The notes under the pieces: model-generated | What the model saw: the letters and a program-made list of their open reading frames with translations, nothing else | Databases searched by the model: none | What the model was told of the DNA's origin: nothing | Assembly (NCBI GenBank): GCA_014801075.1 | Contig: JAAVEW010000005.1 | Location: 107,705-141,479, forward strand | Reading direction: 5' to 3' | DNA length: 33,775 bases | Source of the DNA: Barnesiella sp. | GTDB taxonomy: Bacteria; Bacteroidota; Bacteroidia; Bacteroidales; Muribaculaceae | Translations under genes and position numbers: made by a program | In this document: positions 1-9,022 of the stretch, one piece after another | Numbering within the stretch: the stretch's first letter is position 1 | Layout: every line of letters starts with the position of its first letter

Positions 1-290
1 AGGCGTTCCCGCGACCCACCGTAATTGTAGTCTTTGACCCTGACATCACGTCGGCCGCCACAATCAATGATATACGCGCGGAGGTTGCAGGCTATGACGA
101 ACCGACCGATATAATCTGGGCGGTCATTTCCCGCCATGCCGACACCATAGAGAATCTGCTGACCCCCTCACGGAGCAACGAAACGGTGCTCGTGGGCGCA
201 AATTCCTTCCTGAGAAGCTGCGGAATTACCCACATCCCGGCAGTTATTTCGGTTGACAGAGAGGGAATTATAAAATCCGCGCATCAGTGA
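1..290 (+). CDS. C-terminal part of a possible thioredoxin-fold protein (5' truncated)
   Basis: An open frame enters at the left edge (first full codon at 3) and ends at TGA 288-290, giving about 95 residues. It begins with a hydrophobic beta-strand-like stretch (VIVVFDPD) and ends with an HIPAVISVDREGII segment. That layout resembles the cis-proline strand and following strand of thioredoxin/TlpA-like folds, where a cis-Pro precedes a 'vDreG-I' turn. The catalytic CxxC, if there is one, would lie upstream of the window. The frame reads in the same direction as tpx, 93 bases further on. The fold is an inference from a short fragment; the open frame itself is clear. Confidence 0.5.
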   Translation, partial: AFPRPTVIVVFDPDITSAATINDIRAEVAGYDEPTDIIWAVISRHADTIENLLTPSRSNETVLVGANSFLRSCGITHIPAVISVDREGIIKSAHQ

Positions 291-310
291 GGCAACAAAA
301 TATCAGGGAG

Positions 311-369
311 ATTGTTATAATGATGAGCGCGCACCGATAGCGCGCCGTCATGAATGAAAAAATAACAAT
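311..369. other. Nested inverted repeat upstream of tpx
   Basis: A GC-rich core, gcgcgc-accgata-gcgcgc (326-345), extends outward into atga/tcat arms and then into attgttat (311-318) paired with ataacaat (362-369). It fills the space between the upstream stop (290) and the tpx start (384). No T-run follows the core, so it is not a classical terminator. It could be an operator or a 5' leader hairpin for tpx. Confidence 0.45.
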
Positions 370-383
370 CAAAAAAAGATATT

Positions 384-902
384 ATGGAAACCGTTTATTT
401 CAAAGGCACACCCTGTCACACTTACGGCACCCTGCCCGCAGCAGGCGAGAAAGCACCCTGTTTCACCCTCGTTGACCCCGACCTGAATGAACTCCGCTGC
501 TCTGATTATCAAGGCAAACGCGTAGTTCTCAACGTATTCCCCTCACTCGACACCCCCGTATGCGCCGCTTCAGTGCGCCGTTTCAACCAGTTGGCTGCCG
601 GCCTTGACAACACCGCAGTGCTCTGCGTGTCAAAGGACCTTCCTTTCGCAGCAAAGCGTTTCTGCACACTTGAAGGCATCGACGGCGTCACAGCAGCATC
701 AGCTTTCCGTTCGCCCATGTTCAGCGAGAAATACGGTCTTGAACTTGTCGACGGTCCACTCGCCGGACTTCTTGCCCGCGCTGTCATTATTCTTGACGAG
801 GACCGCAAAGTCATCTACTCGCAGCTCGTGGAGGAAATCACCGAAGAGCCCGATTACGACGCAGCCGTGTCAGTGCTCAAAGGCGACAAGTTCCCCAAAT
901 AA
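384..902 (+). CDS. tpx: Thiol peroxidase (Tpx, atypical 2-Cys peroxiredoxin)
   Basis: The 172-residue product matches the usual Tpx length (about 165-170). Tpx reduces hydroperoxides, including lipid peroxides, using electrons from thioredoxin. The peroxidatic cysteine C60 sits in the signature [12 protein letters not shown]. The resolving cysteine C94 lies in KRFCTLEG, the spacing expected for the intramolecular disulfide of atypical 2-Cys enzymes. The active-site Thr (T57) and an Arg (R132) are also in place. No signal peptide is visible, so the enzyme should be cytosolic. The ATG at 384 follows an A-rich leader without a Shine-Dalgarno sequence, as is usual in Bacteroidetes. The gene stands alone: a hairpin precedes it and a terminator follows it. 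Confidence 0.95.
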   Translation: METVYFKGTPCHTYGTLPAAGEKAPCFTLVDPDLNELRCSDYQGKRVVLNVFPSLDTPVCAASVRRFNQLAAGLDNTAVLCVSKDLPFAAKRFCTLEGIDGVTAASAFRSPMFSEKYGLELVDGPLAGLLARAVIILDEDRKVIYSQLVEEITEEPDYDAAVSVLKGDKFPK

Positions 903-957
903 GCAGTAGACCAAAGACAAACAGAATACAAAGACAGATAGAAGATTATACAGCAAT

Positions 958-1006
958 AAGGCCGCAGCGATGTCAATCGTGGCGGCCTTATTTGTTGTAT
1001 TTTTTA
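958..1006 (+). terminator. Rho-independent terminator after tpx
   Basis: The stem aaggccgc/gcggcctt (958-965 and 982-989) is extended inward by gcgat/atcgt and followed on the + strand by a T-rich run to about 1006. It sits between the convergent tpx and aminotransferase genes. On the - strand the run after the stem is poorer in T, so termination in that direction is less certain. Confidence 0.8.
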
Positions 1007-1009
1007 TAA

Positions 1010-2149
1010 TTACTTGAAAGCGTTGACAATGGCGGCGATTGCCTTGGCATCGTCAACCGAGGTGCAGGTTGAAATCGGGAGCGACAACACCGTGTCGCCT
1101 ATCTGCTCGGCCTGTGCGAGGGCATTGCCTATCGCAAGGTAATCTACGCCGCTCATGCAGGGCTGACGATGAGGGGGCACTGCGTAATGGATGTCAGTGG
1201 CAACACCCGCTTCGGCGAGATAACGCTGCAACTCGTCGCGGCGGTCACAACGCACCACATACTGGTGCCACACCATATCTGCGCCTGTCAACTCCGGCTT
1301 GATAATAGCTTCATTGTCAATCAGCTCGTCGTAGACAGCGGCGACGGCACGACGATGTGCGCTCTCGCTCTCCACCGCCGGGAGTTTAACATTGAGCACT
1401 GCGGCCTGCACGGGGTCAAGGCGGCAATTTGCCCCGAGGTAGATATTGTGGTAACGGCGGTCGCTGCCGTAGTTGGCAAGGGCGCGCACGCGGTCAGCGA
1501 GGTCAGCGTCATGCGTAACCACTGCCCCGGCATCGCCCATCGCACCAATATTTTTTGTGGGATAAAAGGAGAATGCTCCGGCATGACCAAGCGCCCCGGC
1601 GGCGCGGCTGTCAAACAGTCCGTCGGTTGCGGCACACGCTCCGATAGCTTGTGCATTATCCTCAATCACAAACAGTTGATGGCGGTTGACAAACTCTTTC
1701 AACCGCTCGTCCCAGCACACGCGTCCGTAGAGATGCACCGGCATTACGGCCCTCGTGCGGGATGTTACACATTCTTCAAGCCGCGCGGTGTCGAGATTGA
1801 GTGTTGCCATGTCGACCGGGGCAAGGACAGGACGCAAGCCCGCATCGATGATTGCGAGAATTGACGCGATATAGGTGTTGGCAGCCACGATTACCTCGTC
1901 GCCACGCTGCATATCGCCCCTCTCGACAAGGGCGCGCAGTATGAGCCTGAGAGCATCAAGGCCGTTGCTCACCCCCACAGCGCAAGGCGCACCGGTGAGA
2001 TGCTGCAACCCCGCTTCGAGGCGACCGCACTCCTCTCCGCCGACATAGCGGCCCGACTCCACCACGCGCAACACCGCCTCACGGATGGCATCCATGTAGG
2101 GGGCGTTGACCTGCGCAAGGTCAAGAAATTTGTATCGCTGAGTGGTCAT
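1010..2149 (-). CDS. DegT/DnrJ/EryC1/StrS-family PLP sugar 3-aminotransferase (FdtB/QdtB-like)
   Basis: This 379-residue fold-type I aminotransferase should transfer an amino group to C3 of a dTDP-3-keto-6-deoxyhexose. The Schiff-base lysine is K199 in SFYPTKN. The PLP-ring aspartate is D164 in VIEDNAQAIG, and the substrate/PLP loop GVSNGLDAL lies at 59-67. The length is normal for the family. The ATG at 2149 overlaps the stop of the upstream double ketoisomerase by four bases, which argues for translational coupling and for the two acting in sequence. With rfbA and rfbB just upstream, the expected product is dTDP-3-amino-3,6-dideoxyhexose (Fuc3N or Qui3N type). The sequence alone does not settle the sugar stereochemistry. 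A dedicated acetyltransferase is not present nearby. Confidence 0.9.
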   Translation of the reverse strand: MTTQRYKFLDLAQVNAPYMDAIREAVLRVVESGRYVGGEECGRLEAGLQHLTGAPCAVGVSNGLDALRLILRALVERGDMQRGDEVIVAANTYIASILAIIDAGLRPVLAPVDMATLNLDTARLEECVTSRTRAVMPVHLYGRVCWDERLKEFVNRHQLFVIEDNAQAIGACAATDGLFDSRAAGALGHAGAFSFYPTKNIGAMGDAGAVVTHDADLADRVRALANYGSDRRYHNIYLGANCRLDPVQAAVLNVKLPAVESESAHRRAVAAVYDELIDNEAIIKPELTGADMVWHQYVVRCDRRDELQRYLAEAGVATDIHYAVPPHRQPCMSGVDYLAIGNALAQAEQIGDTVLSLPISTCTSVDDAKAIAAIVNAFK

Positions 2150-3012
2150 AAAAGAGGCTTATACAGTTCTTTATATCGGCTCATGGAGCGGCAGTAATCC
2201 TCCTCGCTGTAGAGTTCGGAGGTAAGCACGAGGCTGACCGAACCTGATGAAAAGTTGTCGAGCGAGCGCCATATACCGTTGGGTATATAGAGCGCCTTGT
2301 AGGGACGGTTGAGCGAGAATTTCCGCTCATCGACACCATCGGTCAGTGTCACGTCAAACGAGCCTGAAGCGGCGATTATAAGCTCGCGGGCCTTGAAATG
2401 GGAGTGGCCACCGCGCTCCGAGTCGCCCGGCACATCGTAGAGATAGAACACGCGGCGTACGGGGAACATGCTGTCGGCATTGTCCACTACAGTCAGCGAA
2501 CCGTTGGGATGGCGGTGGCGCGACAGTTCCACGATGCGGCACTCGTCGAGCAGATTGCGGCGATTGAAATCGTAGTCGCGCTCAACGGGCTGCGGAGTGT
2601 CGCCACCCGCGCTGCCTGCCTGCAAGAGTCTGAGCCACTGCTCTCTGTCACGAATATAATCCCCTTCGTCATAACATGTCGAGGAGAGGACCAGCGCTAC
2701 GGAGTTGGTGGAAAAGTTGTCGATGCGCCGCCATGTCATGGGGGGAACATGCAACCCGTAGAACGAACGGCCGAGGTGCGTGCGCACCTCGCCGTCGCCA
2801 CTGTCGGTCACCACGTCAAACGAGCCCGAAAGCGCCACGATAAGTTCTGACGACGAACGGAACGCGTGCCCGTGTCGCTCTTCACCCGCCGGCACGTCAT
2901 ATATCCAATATGCTCTGCGGATATCAAACGGTATCTGCGCTCCATTCTCTATGAAGGTCAGATTGCCGCGAGGGTCGAGAATCTTGGGCAATGGCAGTAT
3001 CTCGGGACTCAT
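2146..3012 (-). CDS. Tandem fusion of two WxcM/FdtA-like dTDP-4-keto-6-deoxyglucose 3,4-ketoisomerase domains
   Basis: The 288 residues contain two copies of the small cupin ketoisomerase (single-domain enzymes are about 135-140 residues): roughly 1-135 and 155-288. Each copy carries the family core: YDVP, a His-rich strand, SGSFDV, then a [LY]-[HI]-[VI]-P strand followed by W-R. The metal-free active site of FdtA-type enzymes uses an HxH pair. Copy 2 keeps it (H203, H205 in RGGHSHFK). In copy 1 the second histidine is replaced (H49, F51 in RHGHAFRS). Copy 1 may therefore be structural or weakened, with copy 2 doing the chemistry. The step moves the keto group from C4 to C3, preparing the substrate of the aminotransferase whose start overlaps this stop. 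Confidence 0.9.
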   Translation of the reverse strand: MSPEILPLPKILDPRGNLTFIENGAQIPFDIRRAYWIYDVPAGEERHGHAFRSSSELIVALSGSFDVVTDSGDGEVRTHLGRSFYGLHVPPMTWRRIDNFSTNSVALVLSSTCYDEGDYIRDREQWLRLLQAGSAGGDTPQPVERDYDFNRRNLLDECRIVELSRHRHPNGSLTVVDNADSMFPVRRVFYLYDVPGDSERGGHSHFKARELIIAASGSFDVTLTDGVDERKFSLNRPYKALYIPNGIWRSLDNFSSGSVSLVLTSELYSEEDYCRSMSRYKELYKPLL

Positions 3013-3063
3013 TACGTGATTATATTCTAAATAGAGATTGAAAATTATTTTAGACGACGGTGC

Positions 3064-3951
3064 TTATTTCTCAATACCCTTGTCGGCAAGCGCAAGGAGG
3101 TAGGCACCGTAGTTGTTCTTGGCCATAGGCGCAGCGATAGCACGCAGTTTGTCAGCATCGATGAATCCGCGACGGAAGGCGATTTCCTCCAGTGCGGCAA
3201 CATAGAACCCCTGACGCTTCTGTATAGCCTCGATGAAACCCGAAGCCTCCATGAGCGAGTCGATAGTACCGGTGTCGAGCCATGCGAAACCGCGGCCGAA
3301 GCACTTGACATTGAGTCGGCCCTGCTCAAGGTAGGTGTTGTTGACAGAGGTGATTTCAAGTTCGCCACGCTTCGAGGGTTTCACCTCGGCTGCGATGTCA
3401 ACCACGTCGTTGGGATAGAAGTAAAGGCCCACGACTGCGAGGTCGCTCTTAGGCTGCAGGGGCTTCTCCTCGATTGAGGTAGCATGACCTGTCTCGTCGA
3501 GGGTCACGACGCCGTAACGGTTGGGGTCTTTTACCTGGTAGGCGAAAACGGTAGCTTCGTTCTTCTCTTCGGCAATGGCGAGTGCTTCGCGGAGCAGACC
3601 GGTGAAACCTTGTCCGTAGAAAATATTATCTCCGAGCACAAGGCACACACTGTCATCGCCGATAAACTCTCGGCCGATGATAAATGCCTGGGCCAGACCT
3701 TCGGGACGGGGCTGTTCGGCGTAAGAGAACTTGACACCGAGGTCCTCGCCGCTGCCGAGCAGACGACGGAACATGGGCAGGTCCTCGGGGGTGGAGATGA
3801 TAAGTATCTCCTTAATCCCGGCGAGCATGAGCACCGACACGGGATAATATATCATAGGTTTATCGTAAACCGGAATCAACTGTTTCGACACGCCTTTGGT
3901 GATGGGGTAAAGACGTGTACCCGAACCGCCGGCAAGAACTATTCCTTTCAT
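3064..3951 (-). CDS. rfbA: Glucose-1-phosphate thymidylyltransferase (RmlA/RfbA)
   Basis: The 295-residue product has the usual RmlA length. It makes dTDP-glucose and pyrophosphate from dTTP and glucose-1-phosphate, the entry step to dTDP-deoxysugars. The nucleotide-binding signature [13 protein letters not shown] starts at residue 6 and is followed by the family motif [16 protein letters not shown]. The metal-binding Asp is D108 in VLGDNIF, and EKP is seen near 160. It lies 38 bases after rfbB and 51 bases before the ketoisomerase gene on the same strand, so one operon is likely. No rmlC or rmlD follows, so dTDP-rhamnose is not the product of this cluster. Confidence 0.97.
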   Translation of the reverse strand: MKGIVLAGGSGTRLYPITKGVSKQLIPVYDKPMIYYPVSVLMLAGIKEILIISTPEDLPMFRRLLGSGEDLGVKFSYAEQPRPEGLAQAFIIGREFIGDDSVCLVLGDNIFYGQGFTGLLREALAIAEEKNEATVFAYQVKDPNRYGVVTLDETGHATSIEEKPLQPKSDLAVVGLYFYPNDVVDIAAEVKPSKRGELEITSVNNTYLEQGRLNVKCFGRGFAWLDTGTIDSLMEASGFIEAIQKRQGFYVAALEEIAFRRGFIDADKLRAIAAPMAKNNYGAYLLALADKGIEK

Positions 3952-3989
3952 AATTTTCTAAATATTAATTAGTTGATAATCACCTACGG

Positions 3990-5189
3990 TTAACGATTGG
4001 TGTACATTTGGTCGTAATATTTCTGATAGTCACCCGACACTACATCGGCCACCCACTGCTGATTGTCGAGATACCATTTCAATGTCTTGCGGATACCTTC
4101 CACGAAGGGTGTTTCGGGATACCAGCCAAGTTCGGTTGCAATCTTGGTGGGATCTATTGCGTAGCGCATGTCGTGGCCGGGACGGTCGGTGACGTAAGTG
4201 ATGAGGTCCTCGTTGATTTCCTCAGGAGCGATTGCAAAAATATCGCGGTATTTGGGCTCAGCCTCAAGGGTTTCGCGCACAAGGCGGATTATGGTCTTAA
4301 CGATGTTGATGTTGCTCTCCTCGTTGAAACCGCCGATATTGTAGACTTCGCCGATGCGGCCTTTGCGAAGCACCATGTCGATGCCCTTGGCGTGGTCGGC
4401 TACGTACAGCCAGTCACGCACGTTCTCGCCCTTGCCGTAGACGGGGAGCTTCTTACCCTCAGTGATATTTTTGATAATCAGCGGAATAAGCTTTTCGGGG
4501 AAGTGATAGGGACCGTAGTTGTTGGAGCAGCGGGTGATGTTGACGGGCATACCGTAGGTTTCGTGGTAAGCCATGGTCAGCATGTCGGCCGCGGTTTTAG
4601 AGGCCGAGTAGGGTGAACGGGGAGCGAGGGGTGTTTCCTCGGTGAAGTATTTGTCACCGAAGGTTTTGAGGTCGCTGCGGCCTTCCACCACGCGGGCTAC
4701 GTCGTCGGTGAGATGGAGTTCGCGCGCTTCATCATAGTTCTTTTCAAGCGAACCGTACACCTCGTCGGTTGAAATCTGGAGGAATTTCTTGCCTTCGCGA
4801 TATTTGGGGTGTCCGTTCTCATCGGTGCCCTCGTACCATGCCTTGCGGGCGCAGTCGAGCATATTCTGTGCGCCGAGGATATTGGTTTCGAGGAAGAGAC
4901 GGGGGTTGGTGATGGAGCGGTCAACATGGCTCTCGGCCGCGAAATTCACAACGAAGTCGGGGTCATATTCCTTCATGATTTTTTCCACCAGTTCCTTGTC
5001 GCCTATGTCACCCTTCACGAAGTTAACGTTGTCAAGTTCGAGAAGAGGTTTGATAGTCATCGGGTTGCCGGCATAGGTAAGAGCGTCGAGTATGAGTACA
5101 TTGACATCCTTGCCGTGTGTTTTAATCAGGTAATCAACAAAATTACTTCCAATGAAACCGGCACCGCCGGTAACTAAATACTTTTTCAT
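3990..5189 (-). CDS. rfbB: dTDP-glucose 4,6-dehydratase (RmlB/RfbB)
   Basis: This extended short-chain dehydrogenase of 399 residues converts dTDP-glucose to dTDP-4-keto-6-deoxyglucose using bound NAD+. The Rossmann signature TGGAGFIGSNF is at residues 7-17. The catalytic triad region STDEVYG holds T141, D142 and E143, and the YxxxK pair is Y194/K198 in SPYSASKTAAD. The product is about 40-50 residues longer than the enterobacterial enzyme. The extra sequence is mainly an insertion between DEVYG (about 146) and TEETPLAPRS (about 183), plus a charged segment near 118-133. It is the first gene of the dTDP-sugar operon; a 175-bp AT-rich gap separates it from the acyl-CoA ligase gene upstream. 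Confidence 0.96.
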   Translation of the reverse strand: MKKYLVTGGAGFIGSNFVDYLIKTHGKDVNVLILDALTYAGNPMTIKPLLELDNVNFVKGDIGDKELVEKIMKEYDPDFVVNFAAESHVDRSITNPRLFLETNILGAQNMLDCARKAWYEGTDENGHPKYREGKKFLQISTDEVYGSLEKNYDEARELHLTDDVARVVEGRSDLKTFGDKYFTEETPLAPRSPYSASKTAADMLTMAYHETYGMPVNITRCSNNYGPYHFPEKLIPLIIKNITEGKKLPVYGKGENVRDWLYVADHAKGIDMVLRKGRIGEVYNIGGFNEESNINIVKTIIRLVRETLEAEPKYRDIFAIAPEEINEDLITYVTDRPGHDMRYAIDPTKIATELGWYPETPFVEGIRKTLKWYLDNQQWVADVVSGDYQKYYDQMYTNR

Positions 5190-5283
5190 CGATGAATTGA
5201 TTTATATTAGTAAAATCTTTTATTTATCTTGTTTAATGAGCGCCTTGCGAAGCCCTAAAATATATAAGGTACAAGAGTATCCT

Positions 5284-5354
5284 TCTTATCTTATATATCT
5301 TATATATTTTATATATCTTATAAGAATATTTTATAAATCTTATATATCTTATAA
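5284..5354. repeat. AT-rich near-tandem repeat (cttatatat units) upstream of rfbB
   Basis: Several copies of a cttatatat/cttataa-like unit fill the gap between the acyl-CoA ligase stop (5365) and the rfbB start (5189). It is almost pure A/T within a GC-rich neighbourhood. The rest of the gap (5190-5283) holds no recognisable consensus promoter. The repeat may provide an upstream promoter element, a slippage-prone spacer or a weak terminator; the sequence does not tell which. Confidence 0.6.
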
Positions 5355-5364
5355 CCTATACCCT

Positions 5365-7029
5365 TTATCGGTAAAGATAGCGCTTGATGGAGCGTTTGGG
5401 CGTCTTTTCAAACTCGTTGGGTATAAGCTGTATATGCTCTATTCTCTCATAGGGAGCGACTATCTTGTTAAGCTCTTTGCGCACATCCTCCATAATCGGT
5501 CCCATCCGGTCGATTGTCAGTTTGTCGCGGTCCATCTGCTCATAATCGGGATATACGATAGCTTCGAGTCCCTTACCGCGCTCTACGACAAGACTTTCGT
5601 TGACATAGGGCATGTTGTTGAGTTTTGACTCAATCTCTTCGGGGTAGATATTCTGGCCTGTAGCCGAGAGTATCATCGTCTTGTAGCGACCCTTGATGAA
5701 GAGAGTGCCGTCGGGCTTGCGCACGCCCATATCGCCGGTGTGCAACCAACCATCTTCGTCGATTACGGCATTGGTAGCATCGGGGTTCTTGTAGTAACCG
5801 GCCATGACATTCTGCCCCTTGACACATATCTCGCCCGGGATATTCTCCTGGTCATCCGATACGATTTTGGAATGCATGATGCCGGGCAATGTGCGACCGC
5901 ACGACTCAAGTTCAAAAGAGCGCCACGGTGTGTAGCTGATAAGCGGACCACACTCTGTCATGCCGTAACCCACTGTGAACGGGAATTTTATACGATGTAG
6001 AAACTCCTCCACCTCTTTGTTGAGAGGAGCGCCGCCTACAATCACTTCCTCAAACGCGCCCCCGAAAGCCTCGACGAGCTTACTGCGTATCTTGCTGTAT
6101 ATCGCCTTGTCGAGCAAGGGTATGGCAAGCGCCCAGCGCATCGTCTGCTTCGTTATCATAGGTACGATGTGGGTCTTGTATATTTTTTCGAGTATCAGCG
6201 GCACGGTCACAATCAGGTTGGGACGCACCTCGCTGAACGCCTTGAGCAGCAGACGCGGCGACGGCAGGCGACCGAACAGCGTGACGTGCGAACCTACGGC
6301 AAGTGTCACCAGCATGTCGAACGCGCAACCGTAGGCATGGGCCAACGGAAGGAACGACAACGCGCGCGAACCCTGATAGTGAAGTCGCGACTTATCACCG
6401 AACACCACGTTGCCCGCAAGGTTGTCAAACGTCAGCATGACACCCTTCGAGAATCCCGTGGTACCGGAAGTGTAATTGAGCACCGCCATTTCATGCTTAT
6501 CGCGCACGGTGTAGTTGACATCGTCGCGGGTGTAGCCGTTGCGGTAGCGGGTCTTGAACTTGCGGGTAAGATTTTTCAACACCTTGGAGGGTAGGTTCTT
6601 TTCATCGCCGCGCTCGGCAAGTACCCTGCGGTTATCTATCGAGAGGGCACAGCGCAGTCCGGGAAGAGCCTCGAAGTCAAGGTTTTCAAACACCGAATTG
6701 CTCGCAAACAGCATCACCGACTCCGAGTGGTTGATGATATGCTGTGCGTCCTGAGCGTTAAAATCCTGAAGCACAGGCACTATGACCGCGCCATATGTGA
6801 TAGTGGCCATAAACACAGTGACCCACGTCGTTGTGTTACGTCCACATAGTGCAATCTTGTCACCGGCCTTAACGCCCTGACTCTCAAAGAAAAGATGCAG
6901 TCGCGCTATACGCCGCGCCATATCTCCGTAGGTGATGGTCGATGCCTGATCTCCGTAGTCGGTCAGAGCGGGGAGGGTCCAGTTCTCTTTGAAACTGTTG
7001 GCATAGATTGTTACCAGATCTTCATTCAT
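5365..7029 (-). CDS. AMP-forming acyl-CoA synthetase (long-chain fatty acid-CoA ligase type)
   Basis: This 554-residue member of the ANL superfamily activates a carboxylate as acyl-AMP and then transfers it to CoA. The phosphate-binding loop YTSGTTGFSKGV is at 186-197. The A5 motif GYGMTECGP and the ribose-binding motif WLHTGDMG are present, as is the hinge region GRYKTMILSATGQNIYPEE. The C-terminal catalytic lysine is in KTPKRSIKRYLY at the very end. No signal peptide or transmembrane segment is seen. The family is related to FadD; chain length cannot be read from the sequence. The gene starts 23 bases after the threonine ammonia-lyase stop on the same strand, so the two may be cotranscribed, although no pathway links them. 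Confidence 0.9.
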   Translation of the reverse strand: MNEDLVTIYANSFKENWTLPALTDYGDQASTITYGDMARRIARLHLFFESQGVKAGDKIALCGRNTTTWVTVFMATITYGAVIVPVLQDFNAQDAQHIINHSESVMLFASNSVFENLDFEALPGLRCALSIDNRRVLAERGDEKNLPSKVLKNLTRKFKTRYRNGYTRDDVNYTVRDKHEMAVLNYTSGTTGFSKGVMLTFDNLAGNVVFGDKSRLHYQGSRALSFLPLAHAYGCAFDMLVTLAVGSHVTLFGRLPSPRLLLKAFSEVRPNLIVTVPLILEKIYKTHIVPMITKQTMRWALAIPLLDKAIYSKIRSKLVEAFGGAFEEVIVGGAPLNKEVEEFLHRIKFPFTVGYGMTECGPLISYTPWRSFELESCGRTLPGIMHSKIVSDDQENIPGEICVKGQNVMAGYYKNPDATNAVIDEDGWLHTGDMGVRKPDGTLFIKGRYKTMILSATGQNIYPEEIESKLNNMPYVNESLVVERGKGLEAIVYPDYEQMDRDKLTIDRMGPIMEDVRKELNKIVAPYERIEHIQLIPNEFEKTPKRSIKRYLYR

Positions 7030-7052
7030 ACCAGTAAGTAGTTCTTATCTGT

Positions 7053-8261
7053 TTAATAACCGTGTATCACCGGAAATCCGGCCTCTTCAAGCGCTTTCTT
7101 TATCGAAGCGATGTGGTCTCTGTCGCGGGTCTCCATCTCTACGTGGAGCGAGCAGGAGTTTATATGGTTGGTAGCCTTGGTGCGTTCATGAGTCACCGAG
7201 ATGATGTTGCCGCCACACTTGGCAATGACGTCGCTGACAGCCGAGAGCTGACCGGGCTTGTCGTCGAGTTCGATGGTCAGCACACACATGCGCCCGCCCA
7301 TCATCATGCCTCGCGTGATGACACGGTTGAGAATAGTAACGTCGATATTGCCGCCCGAAACGAGGCACACTACTTTCTTCCCCTTGACGGGAAGTTTGTT
7401 GAACATCACCGCCGCCACGGGAGTAGCGCCGGCACCTTCGGCTATAAGTTTCTGCTTCTCGATAAGGGCGAGGATTGCGGCCGAAATCTCGTCATCGGTC
7501 ACCGTAACCACCTCATCGACATATTTCTGACACATAGCAAAGGTGTTGATACCCGGCTCTTTGACGGCGATACCGTCGGCAATGGTCGACACGCTGTCGA
7601 GATGCACCGAATGGTTCTCGGCCATCGACTGCTCCATGGAGGGAGCGCCTGCGGCCTGCACGCCATACACCTTGATGTCGGGGCGCAATGTCTTGACCGC
7701 GAAAGCTATACCTGAGATAAGCCCGCCGCCGCCCACAGGCACTACGATTGCCTCGACATCGGGAAGTTCCTCTATGATTTCAAGACCGATAGTTCCCTGA
7801 CCTGCAATCACGAGGGGATCGTCAAAGGGGTGAACGAATGTGTAGCCATATTCCTCCTTGAGTTCCAGCGCTTTGGCATATGCATCGTCATACACTCCGG
7901 GCACGAGGCACACCTCGGCTCCGAGACGCTTCGTTGCCTCGATTTTTGATATGGGCGCACCGGCCGGCAGACATATCAAAGCCTTGATACCGTTGTGCTT
8001 GGCACCGAGAGCCACGCCCTGGGCATGGTTGCCCGCCGAGCAGGCGATAACCCCGCGCTGCTTCTCCTCGTCGGAAAGTTGAGAAATCTTGTAATACGCG
8101 CCACGCAATTTAAAAGAACCTGTATATTGCAGATTCTCAGGCTTCAAATAAACCTCGCAATCGCGTGAAAGCTCCGTCGGACCGATAATCTTCGGATGAC
8201 GGGCCACATCTTTAAGCACCTGTTGTGCCTTATATATCTCACTTATCTCTAAAGTCGACAT
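7053..8261 (-). CDS. ilvA: Threonine ammonia-lyase with C-terminal ACT domain
   Basis: This 402-residue fold-type II PLP enzyme deaminates threonine to 2-oxobutanoate, the first step towards isoleucine. The PLP lysine is K51 in TGSFKLRGAYYKI, and the glycine-rich phosphate loop VGGGGLISG is near 177-184. The last 80 residues (CVLTIELDDKPGQL onward) form one ACT regulatory domain. A single ACT domain and this length fit the medium-form enzymes common in Bacteroidetes, rather than the roughly 510-residue enterobacterial IlvA or the shorter TdcB. The ATG at 8261 lies about 23 bases downstream of a TATCTTTG -7 box. Confidence 0.93.
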   Translation of the reverse strand: MSTLEISEIYKAQQVLKDVARHPKIIGPTELSRDCEVYLKPENLQYTGSFKLRGAYYKISQLSDEEKQRGVIACSAGNHAQGVALGAKHNGIKALICLPAGAPISKIEATKRLGAEVCLVPGVYDDAYAKALELKEEYGYTFVHPFDDPLVIAGQGTIGLEIIEELPDVEAIVVPVGGGGLISGIAFAVKTLRPDIKVYGVQAAGAPSMEQSMAENHSVHLDSVSTIADGIAVKEPGINTFAMCQKYVDEVVTVTDDEISAAILALIEKQKLIAEGAGATPVAAVMFNKLPVKGKKVVCLVSGGNIDVTILNRVITRGMMMGGRMCVLTIELDDKPGQLSAVSDVIAKCGGNIISVTHERTKATNHINSCSLHVEMETRDRDHIASIKKALEEAGFPVIHGY

Positions 8262-8283
8262 ATCTTTATAATTTAATTACCTA

Positions 8284-8291
8284 CAAAGATA
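8284..8291 (-). promoter_or_regulatory. Bacteroidetes -7 promoter box of ilvA
   Basis: The - strand reads TATCTTTG, a full match to TAnnTTTG, about 23 bases before the ilvA ATG. No clear TTTG -33 box lies 19-21 bases upstream, so the call rests on the -7 box and its position. Confidence 0.55.
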
Positions 8292-8380
8292 CTCAATTTT
8301 AAGATATTCCATATATAATTGTGTAAAAAACTGCATCACGGAGCTATCCTATAGCGCCGCGATGCCGGGTGCGTGCCGCG

Positions 8381-8887
8381 TCAGCGGTTGGTGGCACGGA
8401 TTATCACGGGGAAACCGTCGGCAAGTTTCACCGGCGATGACGCGGCAATGCTGTCAGCCACGGCCGCTGCCTGCAAAAGTGTGTTGGTGGAGAGCGCCAC
8501 CACGTAGTAGAGCGGTTCGCCGGTCTCCACGATTATAGCATCGGGATAACCGCCGTCGGCCATACGGCCGCGCAACGACTTGGCATGGAAAAGCTGCTTG
8601 AACTGCCCTACCACCACATTGTATTTCTGCATATGGGCCGGAGTGAAACCCGCAGCCTTGGTCGCGGCGATATATTCCACCTTGACGTCGACCGTGTCGT
8701 TGCCAAGCACAATCTTCTCGTCGCGGCTCTGCTCGCGTATGCGGTTATAGATGGTACTTTCAATACCGTCCGACTCTTTCTCTTTAGCTTTCTCGTAAGC
8801 CTTACGATAGTTATTCTCGTTTGTGCCACACGAAGCAGCCATCAAAGCCACCACCCCGCAAAGCAATATCATTTTCAACGCTTTCAT
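8381..8887 (-). CDS. SPOR-domain lipoprotein
   Basis: The 168-residue precursor has a lipoprotein signal peptide with lipobox LMAAS before C20, so the mature protein should be lipidated and membrane-anchored. A charged, probably helical stretch follows (24-60). The C-terminal region (about 85-165) looks like a SPOR domain: YNVVVGQFKQLFHAKSLRG, a mid-domain Gly/Asp loop, then the YYVVALST strand. SPOR domains bind peptidoglycan stripped of stem peptides at division sites, which suggests a role in cell-envelope remodelling. The gene is monocistronic as far as can be seen, lying between ilvA and tRNA-Val. Confidence 0.85.
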   Translation of the reverse strand: MKALKMILLCGVVALMAASCGTNENNYRKAYEKAKEKESDGIESTIYNRIREQSRDEKIVLGNDTVDVKVEYIAATKAAGFTPAHMQKYNVVVGQFKQLFHAKSLRGRMADGGYPDAIIVETGEPLYYVVALSTNTLLQAAAVADSIAASSPVKLADGFPVIIRATNR

Positions 8888-8967
8888 ATCATTTAAAAAA
8901 GTTAGTTATCAGCAATTTTTACAAACGAAACCCATCAAGCCAAAAGGTTGTCAAGCCCAACACCACC

Positions 8968-8998
8968 GTCCGACCGGTCCGACCTGTCCGACTGGTCC
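8968..8998. repeat. 9-bp tandem repeat, 3.4 copies
   Basis: The units gtccgaccg, gtccgacct and gtccgactg plus a partial gtcc run head to tail between the SPOR gene and tRNA-Val. The copies differ only in the last two or three bases. The surrounding gap 8888-9022 contains no open frame worth reporting. Confidence 0.85.
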
Positions 8999-9022
8999 TC
9001 CCCACTCTCCAAAAACTACAAT

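Noticed and set aside
1010-5189. dTDP-rhamnose operon
   Set aside because: rfbA and rfbB are present, but rmlC and rmlD are not; a ketoisomerase and an aminotransferase take their place, pointing to a 3-amino sugar.
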